From Neoroseomonas marina (lineage in GTDB: Bacteria; Pseudomonadota; Alphaproteobacteria; Acetobacterales; Acetobacteraceae), in the NCBI RefSeq assembly GCF_012927745.1, contig NZ_JABBKX010000002.1, positions 473,999 to 537,998 of the forward strand: a stretch of 64,000 nucleotides of DNA, read 5' to 3'. Shown one piece after another: positions 58,201 through 64,000 of this stretch. The translations under genes were made by a program, and so were the position numbers. The first letter of the stretch is position 1. Each line of letters begins with the position of its first letter. The notes beneath the pieces were generated by a model. The model was not told the DNA's origin, made no database searches, and was given only the letters and a program-made list of their open reading frames with translations.

Positions 58201-58248
58201 CACCTGGCGCGGATCGAGGAATGGTCGGCAGGGACCGGGGACGGGTGA
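55222..58248 (+). CDS. addB: double-strand break repair nuclease subunit AddB
   Basis: A 1008-residue AddB-type protein. The C-terminal nuclease domain (about 730-1000) has RLTVSDAQQLIADPYAFYARRML, a metal-site aspartate in IEARADRLD and the DYK motif (GGWRVVDYKTGTVP). The N-terminal part is helicase-like without a clear Walker A. I do not see the four-Cys iron-sulfur pattern of Firmicutes AddB. I use the ATG at 55222; a GTG four codons earlier is possible. addA, normally next, is absent; repeats D and E and unrelated genes follow. Confidence 0.9.
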   Translation: MTLHAIPPQVPFLGALALGVLDRVPGGAEALARVTVLLPTRRAARGLREAFLRAAGGRALLLPRMRALAGLSTEEAEELALPDLLDLPPAVAPLARQSVLAAMAQRIPTRAGGPATPEQAWLLAGELARLFDEIALEEADVAMLEREPPERFAEVWLARLDGLVPEKHATHWQITTTVLRAVATDWNDWLTDRGLLDIGVRRVKALAAQAAAWQRYPPAEMTVAAGIGAGGTIPAAAELLRVLAAAPQGHVVLQGLPEPVDDALWEAIRAAPTHPLAGQARLLKALDATPADLTPWHDDVPATAPRDRAVLLGRALHPAEGLSSWTERDPSRWRDAARGVTRLHAAEAQQEAAAIALLLREAMETPEARAALITPDRDLARRVSAELARHGITADDSAGEPLAETPAAAFLRLIARMVAEDFAPVPLLAVLKHPLCTGGMERADWLAAARALERAALRGPRPAPGLSGLRASLTATRGAATGSVTALLDALEAALAGFDVLPQSPARPPADLLAAHMAAAETLAATPDLPGGLRLYAGEEGEPLARHLHDLSEALPHLPPMAPADWPDLFEASLAGPVAPSLRAVRNRGDAPHPRIAILGLLEARLQSFDRVILGALEESVWPQATEPGPWMSRPMRGEFGLPEPEARIGRVAADFLYAAAAAPEVVLSSAARRGGAPTVQARWLTRLDTFLAGQGGLALEASPAAGWAAALDAPATVTPVPRPMPAPPAELRPRRLTVSDAQQLIADPYAFYARRMLRLNALKDLDLDVGAIEYGTLVHDAMAGFLRALGTAWPGHDAARAAWDRAAAAALDKHADRPGILAFWGPRLSNIGGFVIEEEARLRAGGGLLACLVETKGVARLRMAEGEVEIEARADRLDHLSRGGWRVVDYKTGTVPREKDLLEGAAPQLPIEAWLLAEGAFAGAQGEAAELLYWSLTGGEQAGEVKHMKADEDYAALARERLMALAARWLLGEAPFASRPHPARSAAGGDYDHLARIEEWSAGTGDG

Positions 58249-58257
58249 TTGCGGAAT

Positions 58258-58310
58258 TGGAGGGGCGCTGCCCCTCCAAGCCTCCCCGCCAAAGGCCGAA
58301 AGGCCTTTGG
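58258..58310 (-). repeat. double-hairpin repeat, copy D
   Basis: TGGAGGGGC-GCT-GCCCCTCCA (58258-58278), 10 bases, then CCAAAGGCC-GAAA-GGCCTTTGG (58289-58310) followed by AAAC. It is in the same orientation as copy B, beginning 10 bases past the addB stop codon. It may serve as the addB transcription end. Confidence 0.85.
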
Positions 58311-58347
58311 AAACCATGACCTTGTGTGGCAGGCCGCCGGGGCGAGG

Positions 58348-58372
58348 CCGCGAGGGGCGGCGCCCCTCTCGG
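58348..58372 (+). repeat. partial double-hairpin repeat, copy E
   Basis: CCGCGAGGGGC-GGC-GCCCCTCTCGG, an 11-bp stem with one mismatch. It corresponds to the second hairpin only; the CCAAAGGCC hairpin is missing. It faces copy D, so D and E look like a decayed version of the B-C palindrome. Confidence 0.65.
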
Positions 58373-58376
58373 CCCG

Positions 58377-58571
58377 TCATCCCTCGGCGCGATCCGCCTC
58401 GGACTCGTCCTCGCGATCCTCGTCGCGCATCGCTGCGGGGCGCTCGGGGCCATAGATCCCGCTATGCGCCTCCGCCCCAGCAACCGGTGCGCGGTCCGCC
58501 GTCACGGCGCCCAGCGGCGCCAGCCACAGCGCGAACAGCCCGGTGACGGCAGCGCGGCGAATGGGTCGCAT
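58377..58571 (-). CDS. small exported acidic protein, 64 residues
   Basis: An N-terminal signal peptide (MRPIRRAAVTGLFALWLAPLGAVTADRAP) with basic start, hydrophobic core and a likely cleavage near residue 24-32. The mature end is short and strongly charged, mostly acidic (MRDEDREDESEADRAEG). No family recognised. The ATG at 58571 has GGGGAG 9 bases before it. An inverted repeat with CTGTAAC arms lies 86-114 bases upstream. Possibly a periplasmic stress or metal-binding peptide; that is a guess. Confidence 0.55.
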   Translation of the reverse strand: MRPIRRAAVTGLFALWLAPLGAVTADRAPVAGAEAHSGIYGPERPAAMRDEDREDESEADRAEG

Positions 58572-58656
58572 GTGAGGCACTCCCCTGTTCCTCGCGACCA
58601 GCCTCGACAGGCCGCGCGACGTTCAGGGGGCGGAAGAAGGGCAGAAACAAGGCGCC

Positions 58657-58685
58657 CTGTAACGCTTCAGTACAGCAGGTTACAG
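58657..58685. promoter_or_regulatory. CTGTAAC...GTTACAG inverted repeat
   Basis: CTGTAAC (58657-58663) and GTTACAG (58679-58685) are exact inverted arms with a 15-base spacer. An extra TACAG at 58671-58675 lies between. It is placed between the small exported protein and the EI gene, so it could regulate the former. Candidate operator; the regulator is unknown. Confidence 0.4.
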
Positions 58686-58728
58686 CCTGCGCTTCGTGCT
58701 GGCGCACAGGGCGAGCCCGTGCCAGCCG

Positions 58729-60555
58729 TCAGGCGCGCTCGGTGACGCCCTCGGCGAAGCCCGCCACCAGTTCGCGGATGCGCGCGGGGTCGGATTGCTC
58801 CATGACGCGCCGCGCGAAACGCGCGCAGTCCCCGATGTCGAGCGCCCGCACCGCCTGCTTCACGCGCGGCAGGGCGGAGGCATTCATCGAGAAGGTCCGC
58901 ACGCCGAGGCCGAGCAGCAACCCCGTCAACTGGGGATTGCCCGCCATCTCGCCGCAGATCGACACCGGCATGCGCAGGCGCAGCGCCGCTTCGGTGGCGA
59001 ACTGCACCAGGCGCAACACCGCCGGGTGCAGCGGGTCGTACAGGTGGGACACCTCCGCCTCCGCCCGGTCCACCGCGAGGGTGTACATGGCGAGGTCGTT
59101 GGTCCCGATGGCGAAGAAATCGGCTTCCAGCGCGATCGCGTCGGCGGCCAGGGCCGCGCCGGGCGTCTCGATCATCGCGCCGAGCAGGGGCAGCTTCTCG
59201 GGCAGCTTGTCGCCGCGGCGGCGAAGGCGACGGGCGACGCGGTCGTAGATCTCGCGCGCCTGCTTCACCTCCTCGGGGATGGTGACCATCGGCAGCAGCA
59301 GCCGGACGTCGCCGTCGCCGGCCGCGGCGGCGACGCGCAGCACGGCGGCGAACTGGACTTCGAGCAATTCGGGCCGCTTGAGCAGCATGCGCAGCCCGCG
59401 CAGGCCGAGCGCGGGGTTCGATCCGGCATGGACGGGCGCGACGCCCTCGGCGAGTGCCTCCATGTCCTTCTCGCCGCCCCAGTCGAGTACGCGGATGGTG
59501 ACCGGCTGGCCTTCCATCGCGCCGACGATCTGGGTGTAGGCCTCGACCTGCGCATCCTCGTCGGGCAGGTCCTCGCGGTTCATGAACAGGAACTCGGTGC
59601 GCAGCAGGCCGATGCCCTGCGCGCCGGCCTGCGCGATGAGCGGCAGCTCCTGCGGGATCTCGAGATTCGCCTGCAGCTCGACCAGCTCGCCATCGGTGGT
59701 CTCGGCCGGCAGGCGCCGAAGCTTGGACAGCTTCGTCCGTTCCTTGGCGAAGGCGGCGAGCCGGTCCTTCGCCGCGCCGAGCGTGGGCGCGGAGGGATGC
59801 ACCGTGACGACGCCCCCGGTGCCGTCGAGGACGACCTGGTCGCCGCGTTGGACCGTCTCGGTCAGCCCATGGGCGCCGAGCACCGCCGGGATGCCGAGGG
59901 CGCGCAGCATGATCGCGGTGTGCCCGTCGGTGCCGCCCTCCTCGGTCGCCACGCCCGCGATGCGCGCGGGGTCGAGCAGCGCGGCGTCGGCCGGGGTCAG
60001 TTCCTCGGCGACCAGGATGCAGCCCTCGGGCAGGTCCTTGAGGGTGCGGAAGGGCGTGGCGGTGAGGTTGCGGATCAGGCGGCGGGCGATGTCGCGCACC
60101 TCGTTGGCGCGCCGCGCCAGGCCCGCCTTGTCGTCGTCCTTGGCCGCGAGGATCGCCGCGCGGATGTCCTCGGATTCGTCGAGCACCGCGGTCTCGGCGG
60201 ACAGCAGCTCGGCCTCGATGCGCTTGCGCGCGCCGCGGATCAGCCGCGAATTGCCGAGCATCATCAGATGCGCGTCGAGCAGCGGCGCGATCTCCTCCTG
60301 CGCCTCCTCGGGCAGGACGCCGATGCGCGTCTTCAGCTTGCCGATCTGCTTGCGGGAAAAGGCGACCGCGTTGGCGAGGTTCTGGCGCTCGTCCTCGACC
60401 GCTTCCGCGCCGATGGTCCGGCGCGGCGCCTCGGCCGGCGGGTCGGAGGTGTCGTAGACGGCGCCGATGGCGACGCCGGGCGACACCGCGATGCCCTGGA
60501 CCGCGACCTCGCGCGGCTTCGCCTTCGCCTTGGTCTTCGGGGTCTCAGTCTTCAT
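58729..60555 (-). CDS. ptsP: phosphoenolpyruvate-protein phosphotransferase (enzyme I), regulatory PTS
   Basis: A 608-residue enzyme I. It takes phosphate from PEP at His212 (GTDGHTAIML; the usual TSH is GH here) and passes it to HPr. PEP-site blocks include GIGLLRTEFLFM, GAMIETPGAALAAD, FFAIGTNDLAMYTLAVDR and VSICGEMAGNP. There is no GAF sensor domain, unlike PtsP of enterics; the first 17 residues are a lysine-rich tail. Its start overlaps the HPr gene by 11 bases. No sugar permease is present, so the cluster is regulatory. Confidence 0.92.
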   Translation of the reverse strand: MKTETPKTKAKAKPREVAVQGIAVSPGVAIGAVYDTSDPPAEAPRRTIGAEAVEDERQNLANAVAFSRKQIGKLKTRIGVLPEEAQEEIAPLLDAHLMMLGNSRLIRGARKRIEAELLSAETAVLDESEDIRAAILAAKDDDKAGLARRANEVRDIARRLIRNLTATPFRTLKDLPEGCILVAEELTPADAALLDPARIAGVATEEGGTDGHTAIMLRALGIPAVLGAHGLTETVQRGDQVVLDGTGGVVTVHPSAPTLGAAKDRLAAFAKERTKLSKLRRLPAETTDGELVELQANLEIPQELPLIAQAGAQGIGLLRTEFLFMNREDLPDEDAQVEAYTQIVGAMEGQPVTIRVLDWGGEKDMEALAEGVAPVHAGSNPALGLRGLRMLLKRPELLEVQFAAVLRVAAAAGDGDVRLLLPMVTIPEEVKQAREIYDRVARRLRRRGDKLPEKLPLLGAMIETPGAALAADAIALEADFFAIGTNDLAMYTLAVDRAEAEVSHLYDPLHPAVLRLVQFATEAALRLRMPVSICGEMAGNPQLTGLLLGLGVRTFSMNASALPRVKQAVRALDIGDCARFARRVMEQSDPARIRELVAGFAEGVTERA

Positions 60556-60907
60556 GGAAGCCGGCCTCGACCAGGCCGGCGACCGCCTCGAGCGCTTCCT
60601 TGGCGTCCCAGCCCTCGGCCTCGATCAGGATCTCGGCGCCCTGGCCGGCGCCGAGCATCATCAGGCCCATGATGGAGCAGGCCGGCACGCTCTCCCCGCC
60701 GCGCAGCACGTTGACGCAGGCGGAAAAGCGCTCGGCCGTGGTGACAAGCTTGGCGGCAGCGCGGGCATGCAGGCCGCGGCTGTTGCGGATGACGACGGTC
60801 CGCCGCAGCACCAGCCCGGAATCCCCGGGATCGCAGCCGCAGGGGTCGGCAGGCGGGGCCGGTTCGCCCGCCACCTTCGCCCCCGGCTCGTCGGGCCATT
60901 CGTTCAC
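60545..60907 (-). CDS. ptsH: HPr-like phosphocarrier protein
   Basis: A 120-residue HPr with the active histidine at 47 (NSRGLHARAAAKLV) and the regulatory-serine loop SIMGLMML. It has an extra 30-residue N-terminal stretch with a CGC motif not seen in standard 88-residue HPr. It starts with GTG at 60907, whose bases overlap the EIIA stop (GTGA). It carries phosphate from enzyme I to the EIIA and could be serine-phosphorylated by HprK. Confidence 0.9.
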   Translation of the reverse strand: MNEWPDEPGAKVAGEPAPPADPCGCDPGDSGLVLRRTVVIRNSRGLHARAAAKLVTTAERFSACVNVLRGGESVPACSIMGLMMLGAGQGAEILIEAEGWDAKEALEAVAGLVEAGFHED

Positions 60908-61347
60908 GCGCCGCTCCTCCCGTTGGGCAGGGCTGGGGCCGCCTGGGCGCCCGCCAGCACATCCCGTCCGCACGCGATGTACTTTCGCCCGGCGGCGACC
61001 GCGTGGTCCACTGCCTGGGAGAGGGGTTCGGTCCCGCGCACCTTCGCGAACTTCACCAGCAGGGGCAGGTTGACCCCGGCCAGCACCTCGACCGGGCGCT
61101 CGCCGCCGGCCATCTGCATCGCGAGATTCGACGGCGTGCCGCCGAACATGTCCGTCAGGACGACGACGCCGTCGCCCTGGTCCACGGCCTCGATGGACTG
61201 CCGGATGTCGGTGCGCGTGTGATCCATGTCGTCGTCGGGGCCGATGCAGACCGTCGCCACCGCCTGCTGCGGTCCGACCACGTGTTCCATGGCGTGGCGC
61301 ATCTCCTCGGCCAAGCGGCCGTGCGTGACGATAACCATGCCGATCAT
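60904..61347 (-). CDS. PTS EIIA of the mannose family, regulatory
   Basis: A 147-residue EIIA-Man-type domain. Active His9 is in VTHGRLAEE, and the family block VVVLTDMFGGTPSNLAMQ is intact. There is no fused IIB and no IIC/IID in the window, so it is an output domain of the regulatory chain. Its ATG overlaps the RapZ stop by four bases. Confidence 0.92.
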   Translation of the reverse strand: MIGMVIVTHGRLAEEMRHAMEHVVGPQQAVATVCIGPDDDMDHTRTDIRQSIEAVDQGDGVVVLTDMFGGTPSNLAMQMAGGERPVEVLAGVNLPLLVKFAKVRGTEPLSQAVDHAVAAGRKYIACGRDVLAGAQAAPALPNGRSGA

Positions 61348-62279
61348 GATGACTGCGTCAGGGCCTCCCGCCCCGGTGCACGGCTGGCGCGCGATCCCGC
61401 TGCGCCAGCCGCGAGCTCACGGTGGACCAGTTCCACGCGCCAGCCTTGCGCCTTTAGATGGTGTGTCAGACGTTCCGCCGCCAGGACCGAGCGATGCTTG
61501 CCGCCCGTACATCCCAGCGCGATCGTCAGGTACTTCTTCCCCTCCTGTGCGTAGCGGGGCAAGAGCGGCCCGAGCATTTCGGTCATGCAGCGCCAGAAGG
61601 GGCCGAAATCGGGGTCCGCCTCGATATAGGCGGCCACGGCCGGGTCCTGGCCGGTCTCGGGGCGCAGCGCGTCCACGTAATGGGGGTTACGCAGGAAACG
61701 CATGTCGAAGACCAGGTCCGCTTCCCGCGGCAGCCCCTTCGCGTAGGAAAAGGAGACGACCGACACGCCCATGCCCCCGCCGGCCTCGGCGCCGAAGCGG
61801 CGTTCCACCATCCGGCGCAGGTCGGGCAGCGGCAGGTCCGAGGTGTCGACCAGCAGGTCGGCGGTCACGCGCAGCGGCTCCATCAGCGCCGCCTCCCGCC
61901 CGATGCCGTCGGCGACCGAGGCCCCGAGCGGCCCGCCCGGCGCCAGCGGGTGGCGCCGCCGCGTCTCGGTGTAGCGACGGAGCAGCACATCGGCCTCGGC
62001 CGTCGCGAAGACCAGGGTGACCGCGATATCCGGCCGCAGGCGCAGCCGTTCGAGCAGCCGCAGCGCGGCCGCCGCGTCGAAATCCCGCGTCCGGCTGTCC
62101 ACCCCCGCCGCGAGCGGCTGGTCGCCGTCGCCCACCAGCGCCTCGAGCACCGAGAGGGGGGGGTTGTCGACCGTTTCGTAGCCGAGATCCTCGAGCACCT
62201 TGAGGATGGAGGCCTTGCCGGCCCCGGACAGGCCGGTCACCAGCACCACCTGCCGCCGCTGTGGGGGGACGCCGTCCAT
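61344..62279 (-). CDS. rapZ: RNase adapter RapZ (YvcJ-like P-loop ATPase)
   Basis: A 311-residue nucleotide-binding protein. Walker A is GLSGAGKAS (16-24). The C-terminal block YLTIALGCTGGKHRSVLAAERLTHHL is diagnostic; in enterics this region binds small RNAs and guides RNase E. The ATG at 62279 shares its last base region with the HprK stop; a GTG one codon before also overlaps. Located between hprK and the EIIA, the standard alphaproteobacterial order. Confidence 0.93.
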   Translation of the reverse strand: MDGVPPQRRQVVLVTGLSGAGKASILKVLEDLGYETVDNPPLSVLEALVGDGDQPLAAGVDSRTRDFDAAAALRLLERLRLRPDIAVTLVFATAEADVLLRRYTETRRRHPLAPGGPLGASVADGIGREAALMEPLRVTADLLVDTSDLPLPDLRRMVERRFGAEAGGGMGVSVVSFSYAKGLPREADLVFDMRFLRNPHYVDALRPETGQDPAVAAYIEADPDFGPFWRCMTEMLGPLLPRYAQEGKKYLTIALGCTGGKHRSVLAAERLTHHLKAQGWRVELVHRELAAGAAGSRASRAPGREALTQSS

Positions 62280-62746
62280 CACGTCCGGAAGGCTCCGGCG
62301 CGCTGCTGCGCACGCCCCAGGGCTGCGGCCAGCGCGAGTTCCACCTTGTCGCAGGCCGAAGCGTCGAATCCGTGCAGCGCGACGCGCGGCACCCCGGCCG
62401 GCATCCAGGACGCCGGCTGCGGCAGCCGGTCCACTGCCGCCCGTTCCACCAGCTCGACGACGAGGGCCAGACGCGCGCCCTCAGCCACTTTCAGCCCCTC
62501 GAAAATCCCGAGTCCCCTTACTTCCAGCAAGCCCTTCAGCGCGGCCGGCGCTCCCACGGCGCGGTCCGCGACCACCACCTGGTCGTCCGCCACCAGATCC
62601 CAGCCCCGGCCGATCAGCCTGAGCAGGAGATCCGACTTGCCGGCGCCCGGCGCTCCCAACACCAGAACCGCCGCCCCGTCGCGCGAGGCGCAACTCCCAT
62701 GGACCAGCATTCCCAGCCCGGCCATCCCGTCCGAGCGGCGGACCAT
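62279..62746 (-). CDS. hprK: HPr kinase/phosphorylase, short alphaproteobacterial form
   Basis: A 155-residue protein corresponding only to the C-terminal kinase domain of Firmicutes HprK. Walker A is GAPGAGKS (31-38), followed by LVADDQVVVAD and LEVRGLGIFEGL. The short length is normal for alphaproteobacteria. It starts at the ATG at 62746; an ATG seven codons later is possible. The usual upstream two-component pair (ChvG/ChvI type) is absent here; a dehydratase gene diverges instead. Confidence 0.88.
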   Translation of the reverse strand: MVRRSDGMAGLGMLVHGSCASRDGAAVLVLGAPGAGKSDLLLRLIGRGWDLVADDQVVVADRAVGAPAALKGLLEVRGLGIFEGLKVAEGARLALVVELVERAAVDRLPQPASWMPAGVPRVALHGFDASACDKVELALAAALGRAQQRAGAFRT

Positions 62747-62839
62747 GGCAGAAATGGGGCACCAGTCAAAGCGCCGCCTCGTCGCCCCCTGAAACGGCCC
62801 ATGGACACCCCTCCGGGTGCCGGGCACCTTCCTGGCGCC

Positions 62840-63769
62840 ATGGTCACCCAAGACGACATCCGCGCCGCCGCGGCGCGCATCGCCCCCCATATCCGCCGCA
62901 CGCCGGTGATCCGCCTCTCGGCCGAGGACACCGGCCTCGGCTTCCCGCTCACCCTGAAGCTGGAACAACTGCAGGTCACCGGGTCCTTCAAGCCGCGCGG
63001 GGCCTTCAACCGGATGCTGTCGGCCTCCGTGCCCCCCGCCGGCGTCATTGCCGCCTCGGGCGGCAACCACGGCATCGCGGTGGCCCATGCGGCCAGGATC
63101 CTGGGGGTGAAGGCGGAGATCTTCGTCCCCGAGATCACCTCCGAGGCCAAGCGGGCACGCATCGCCGAGACCGGCGCGACGCTGATGGTGGGCGGGGCGG
63201 CCTACGACCAGGCGCGCCGCGCCAGCGAGGCCCGCGCGGCCGAGACCGGGGCGCTGATCGTCCATGCCTATGACCAGGCCGAGGTCCTCGCCGGCCAGGG
63301 CACCGTGGGGCTGGAGTTCGAGGAGGACGCGCCGGACCTCACTCATCTCGTCGTCGCGGCGGGCGGCGGGGGGCTCTATGGCGGCATCGCCTCCTGGTAC
63401 CAGGAGCGCGTCGACATGATCGTCGCCGAGCCCGACGAATGCCCGACCCTGCTCGCGGCGGGGCTGGCGGGGCAGCCGGTCGACGTGCCCTCGGGTGGCA
63501 TCGCGGCCGACAGTCTCGGCGCCCGGCGGGTCGGGGCCCTGCCCTTCGAGGTGCTGTCGAGCGTCGGCGGCCGGCTGGTGGTGGTGAAGGACGACATGAT
63601 CCGCACCGCGCAGCGCTGGCTGTGGGACCGGCTGCGCGTGGTGGCCGAACCCGGCGGCGCCACGGCCTTCGCCGTGGTGCTGGGCGGCGGCTGGACGCCG
63701 CCCGAAGCGGCCGAGGTCGGCGTGCTGGTCTGCGGGGCCAATTGCGACCCCGCCAGCATCCTGGGCTGA
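62840..63769 (+). CDS. PLP-dependent threonine/serine dehydratase
   Basis: A 309-residue fold-type II PLP enzyme. The PLP lysine is in SFKPRGAFN, the substrate loop is ASGGNHGIAVAHA and the phosphate loop is AAGGGGLYGG. There is no C-terminal ACT domain, so it is the catabolic or racemase-like short form, not biosynthetic IlvA. The ATG at 62840 fits the family; an ATG at 62801 would add 13 residues. It diverges from hprK across a short gap. Confidence 0.88.
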   Translation: MVTQDDIRAAAARIAPHIRRTPVIRLSAEDTGLGFPLTLKLEQLQVTGSFKPRGAFNRMLSASVPPAGVIAASGGNHGIAVAHAARILGVKAEIFVPEITSEAKRARIAETGATLMVGGAAYDQARRASEARAAETGALIVHAYDQAEVLAGQGTVGLEFEEDAPDLTHLVVAAGGGGLYGGIASWYQERVDMIVAEPDECPTLLAAGLAGQPVDVPSGGIAADSLGARRVGALPFEVLSSVGGRLVVVKDDMIRTAQRWLWDRLRVVAEPGGATAFAVVLGGGWTPPEAAEVGVLVCGANCDPASILG

Positions 63770-63775
63770 CGCCGC

Positions 63776-64000
63776 TCAGCCCGCTTCCTGCGCCACGGTG
63801 ACGGCCCCGCGCCGCACCGCGGCCTTGAGCGCGGCATGGTCGCGCTCGGCCTGGTCGGCATAGGCGATCGCGAAATCGCCCATCGCCTCGTCGAACTGGT
63901 CGCTCGACCCGAGGTAGCCGGCGATCTCCGCCACCTCGGACGCCTTGGCATGGGCGCGGGCGAGCGCCCAGCCGCAGATCTTGGCGTAGAGCAGCAGCAA
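63776..64000 (-). CDS. DUF2252 family protein, C-terminal part (cut by window edge)
   Basis: The last 74 residues of a leftward gene whose start lies beyond the window. YAKICGWALARAHAKASEVAEIAGYLGSSDQFDEAMGDFAIAYADQAERDHAAL matches the C-terminal end of DUF2252 proteins, distant relatives of kinase-like folds with no settled function. It ends six bases from the dehydratase stop, in a convergent arrangement. Confidence 0.82.
   Translation of the reverse strand: MLLLYAKICGWALARAHAKASEVAEIAGYLGSSDQFDEAMGDFAIAYADQAERDHAALKAAVRRGAVTVAQEAG

Overview
The window is chromosomal DNA of a very GC-rich bacterium, by eye around 70% GC with third positions almost all G or C. Gene content points to an alphaproteobacterium, most likely Acetobacteraceae (Roseomonas-like). 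The pointers are an HprK-RapZ-EIIA-HPr-EI phosphotransfer cluster, a tsaE-amgK-murU-addB run, a PutA without the ribbon-helix-helix domain beside an Lrp-type regulator, and a fused double NarK. The family name is inference from this content. I see no rRNA, tRNA, CRISPR array, prophage or transposase, and no gene-free stretch above 300 bases.

Layout. 0.1-8.6 kb: a Baeyer-Villiger-type flavin monooxygenase diverges from a four-gene CUT1 ABC importer followed by a DMSO/biotin-sulfoxide-reductase-type molybdoenzyme. 8.8-11.5 kb: a sulfide/persulfide module (TauE exporter, membrane rhodanese, BigR/SqrR repressor, divergent persulfide-dioxygenase-like hydrolase) around an AT-rich operator. 11.6-23.1 kb: one leftward run of seven efflux genes, an RND tripartite pump (MFP, RND, OMF), a TetR repressor, then HlyD, an RbbA-like fused ABC protein and an ABC-2 permease. 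A paired palindrome lies at its promoter. 23.2-34.0 kb: leftward nitrate respiration operon narK(K1K2)-narG-narH-narJ-narI-ppiC-hemerythrin, facing a Dnr/FNR-type regulator across FNR boxes.

34.9-39.8 kb: phosphoesterase, PutA and its Lrp-type regulator. 39.8-45 kb: metals. A Zn/Cd/Pb P-type ATPase has a textbook MerR promoter with a 19-bp spacer. A cupredoxin and MntH follow, divergent from MntR and a ZntR/CadR-like MerR, with a perfect palindrome in the mntH/mntR gap. 45-51.6 kb: two MFS transporters and a run of small detoxification-type genes ending in a LysR regulator, then an unrecognised 105-residue protein. 51.7-58.3 kb: ferredoxin-NADP reductase, tsaE, amgK, murU and addB. addA, the usual partner of addB, is not next to it, and both edges of addB carry dispersed double-hairpin repeats. 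58.4-64 kb: a small secreted acidic protein, the regulatory PTS cluster, a threonine/serine dehydratase and the C-terminal end of a DUF2252 protein cut by the window edge.

Many operons are built of 4-bp ATGA or GTGA stop/start overlaps, which implies translational coupling. The most noteworthy non-coding signals are a new-looking two-hairpin repeat family (five copies, including a roughly 220-bp palindrome in front of addB), the MerR promoter, the MntR palindrome, the TetR operator pair and the BigR operator.
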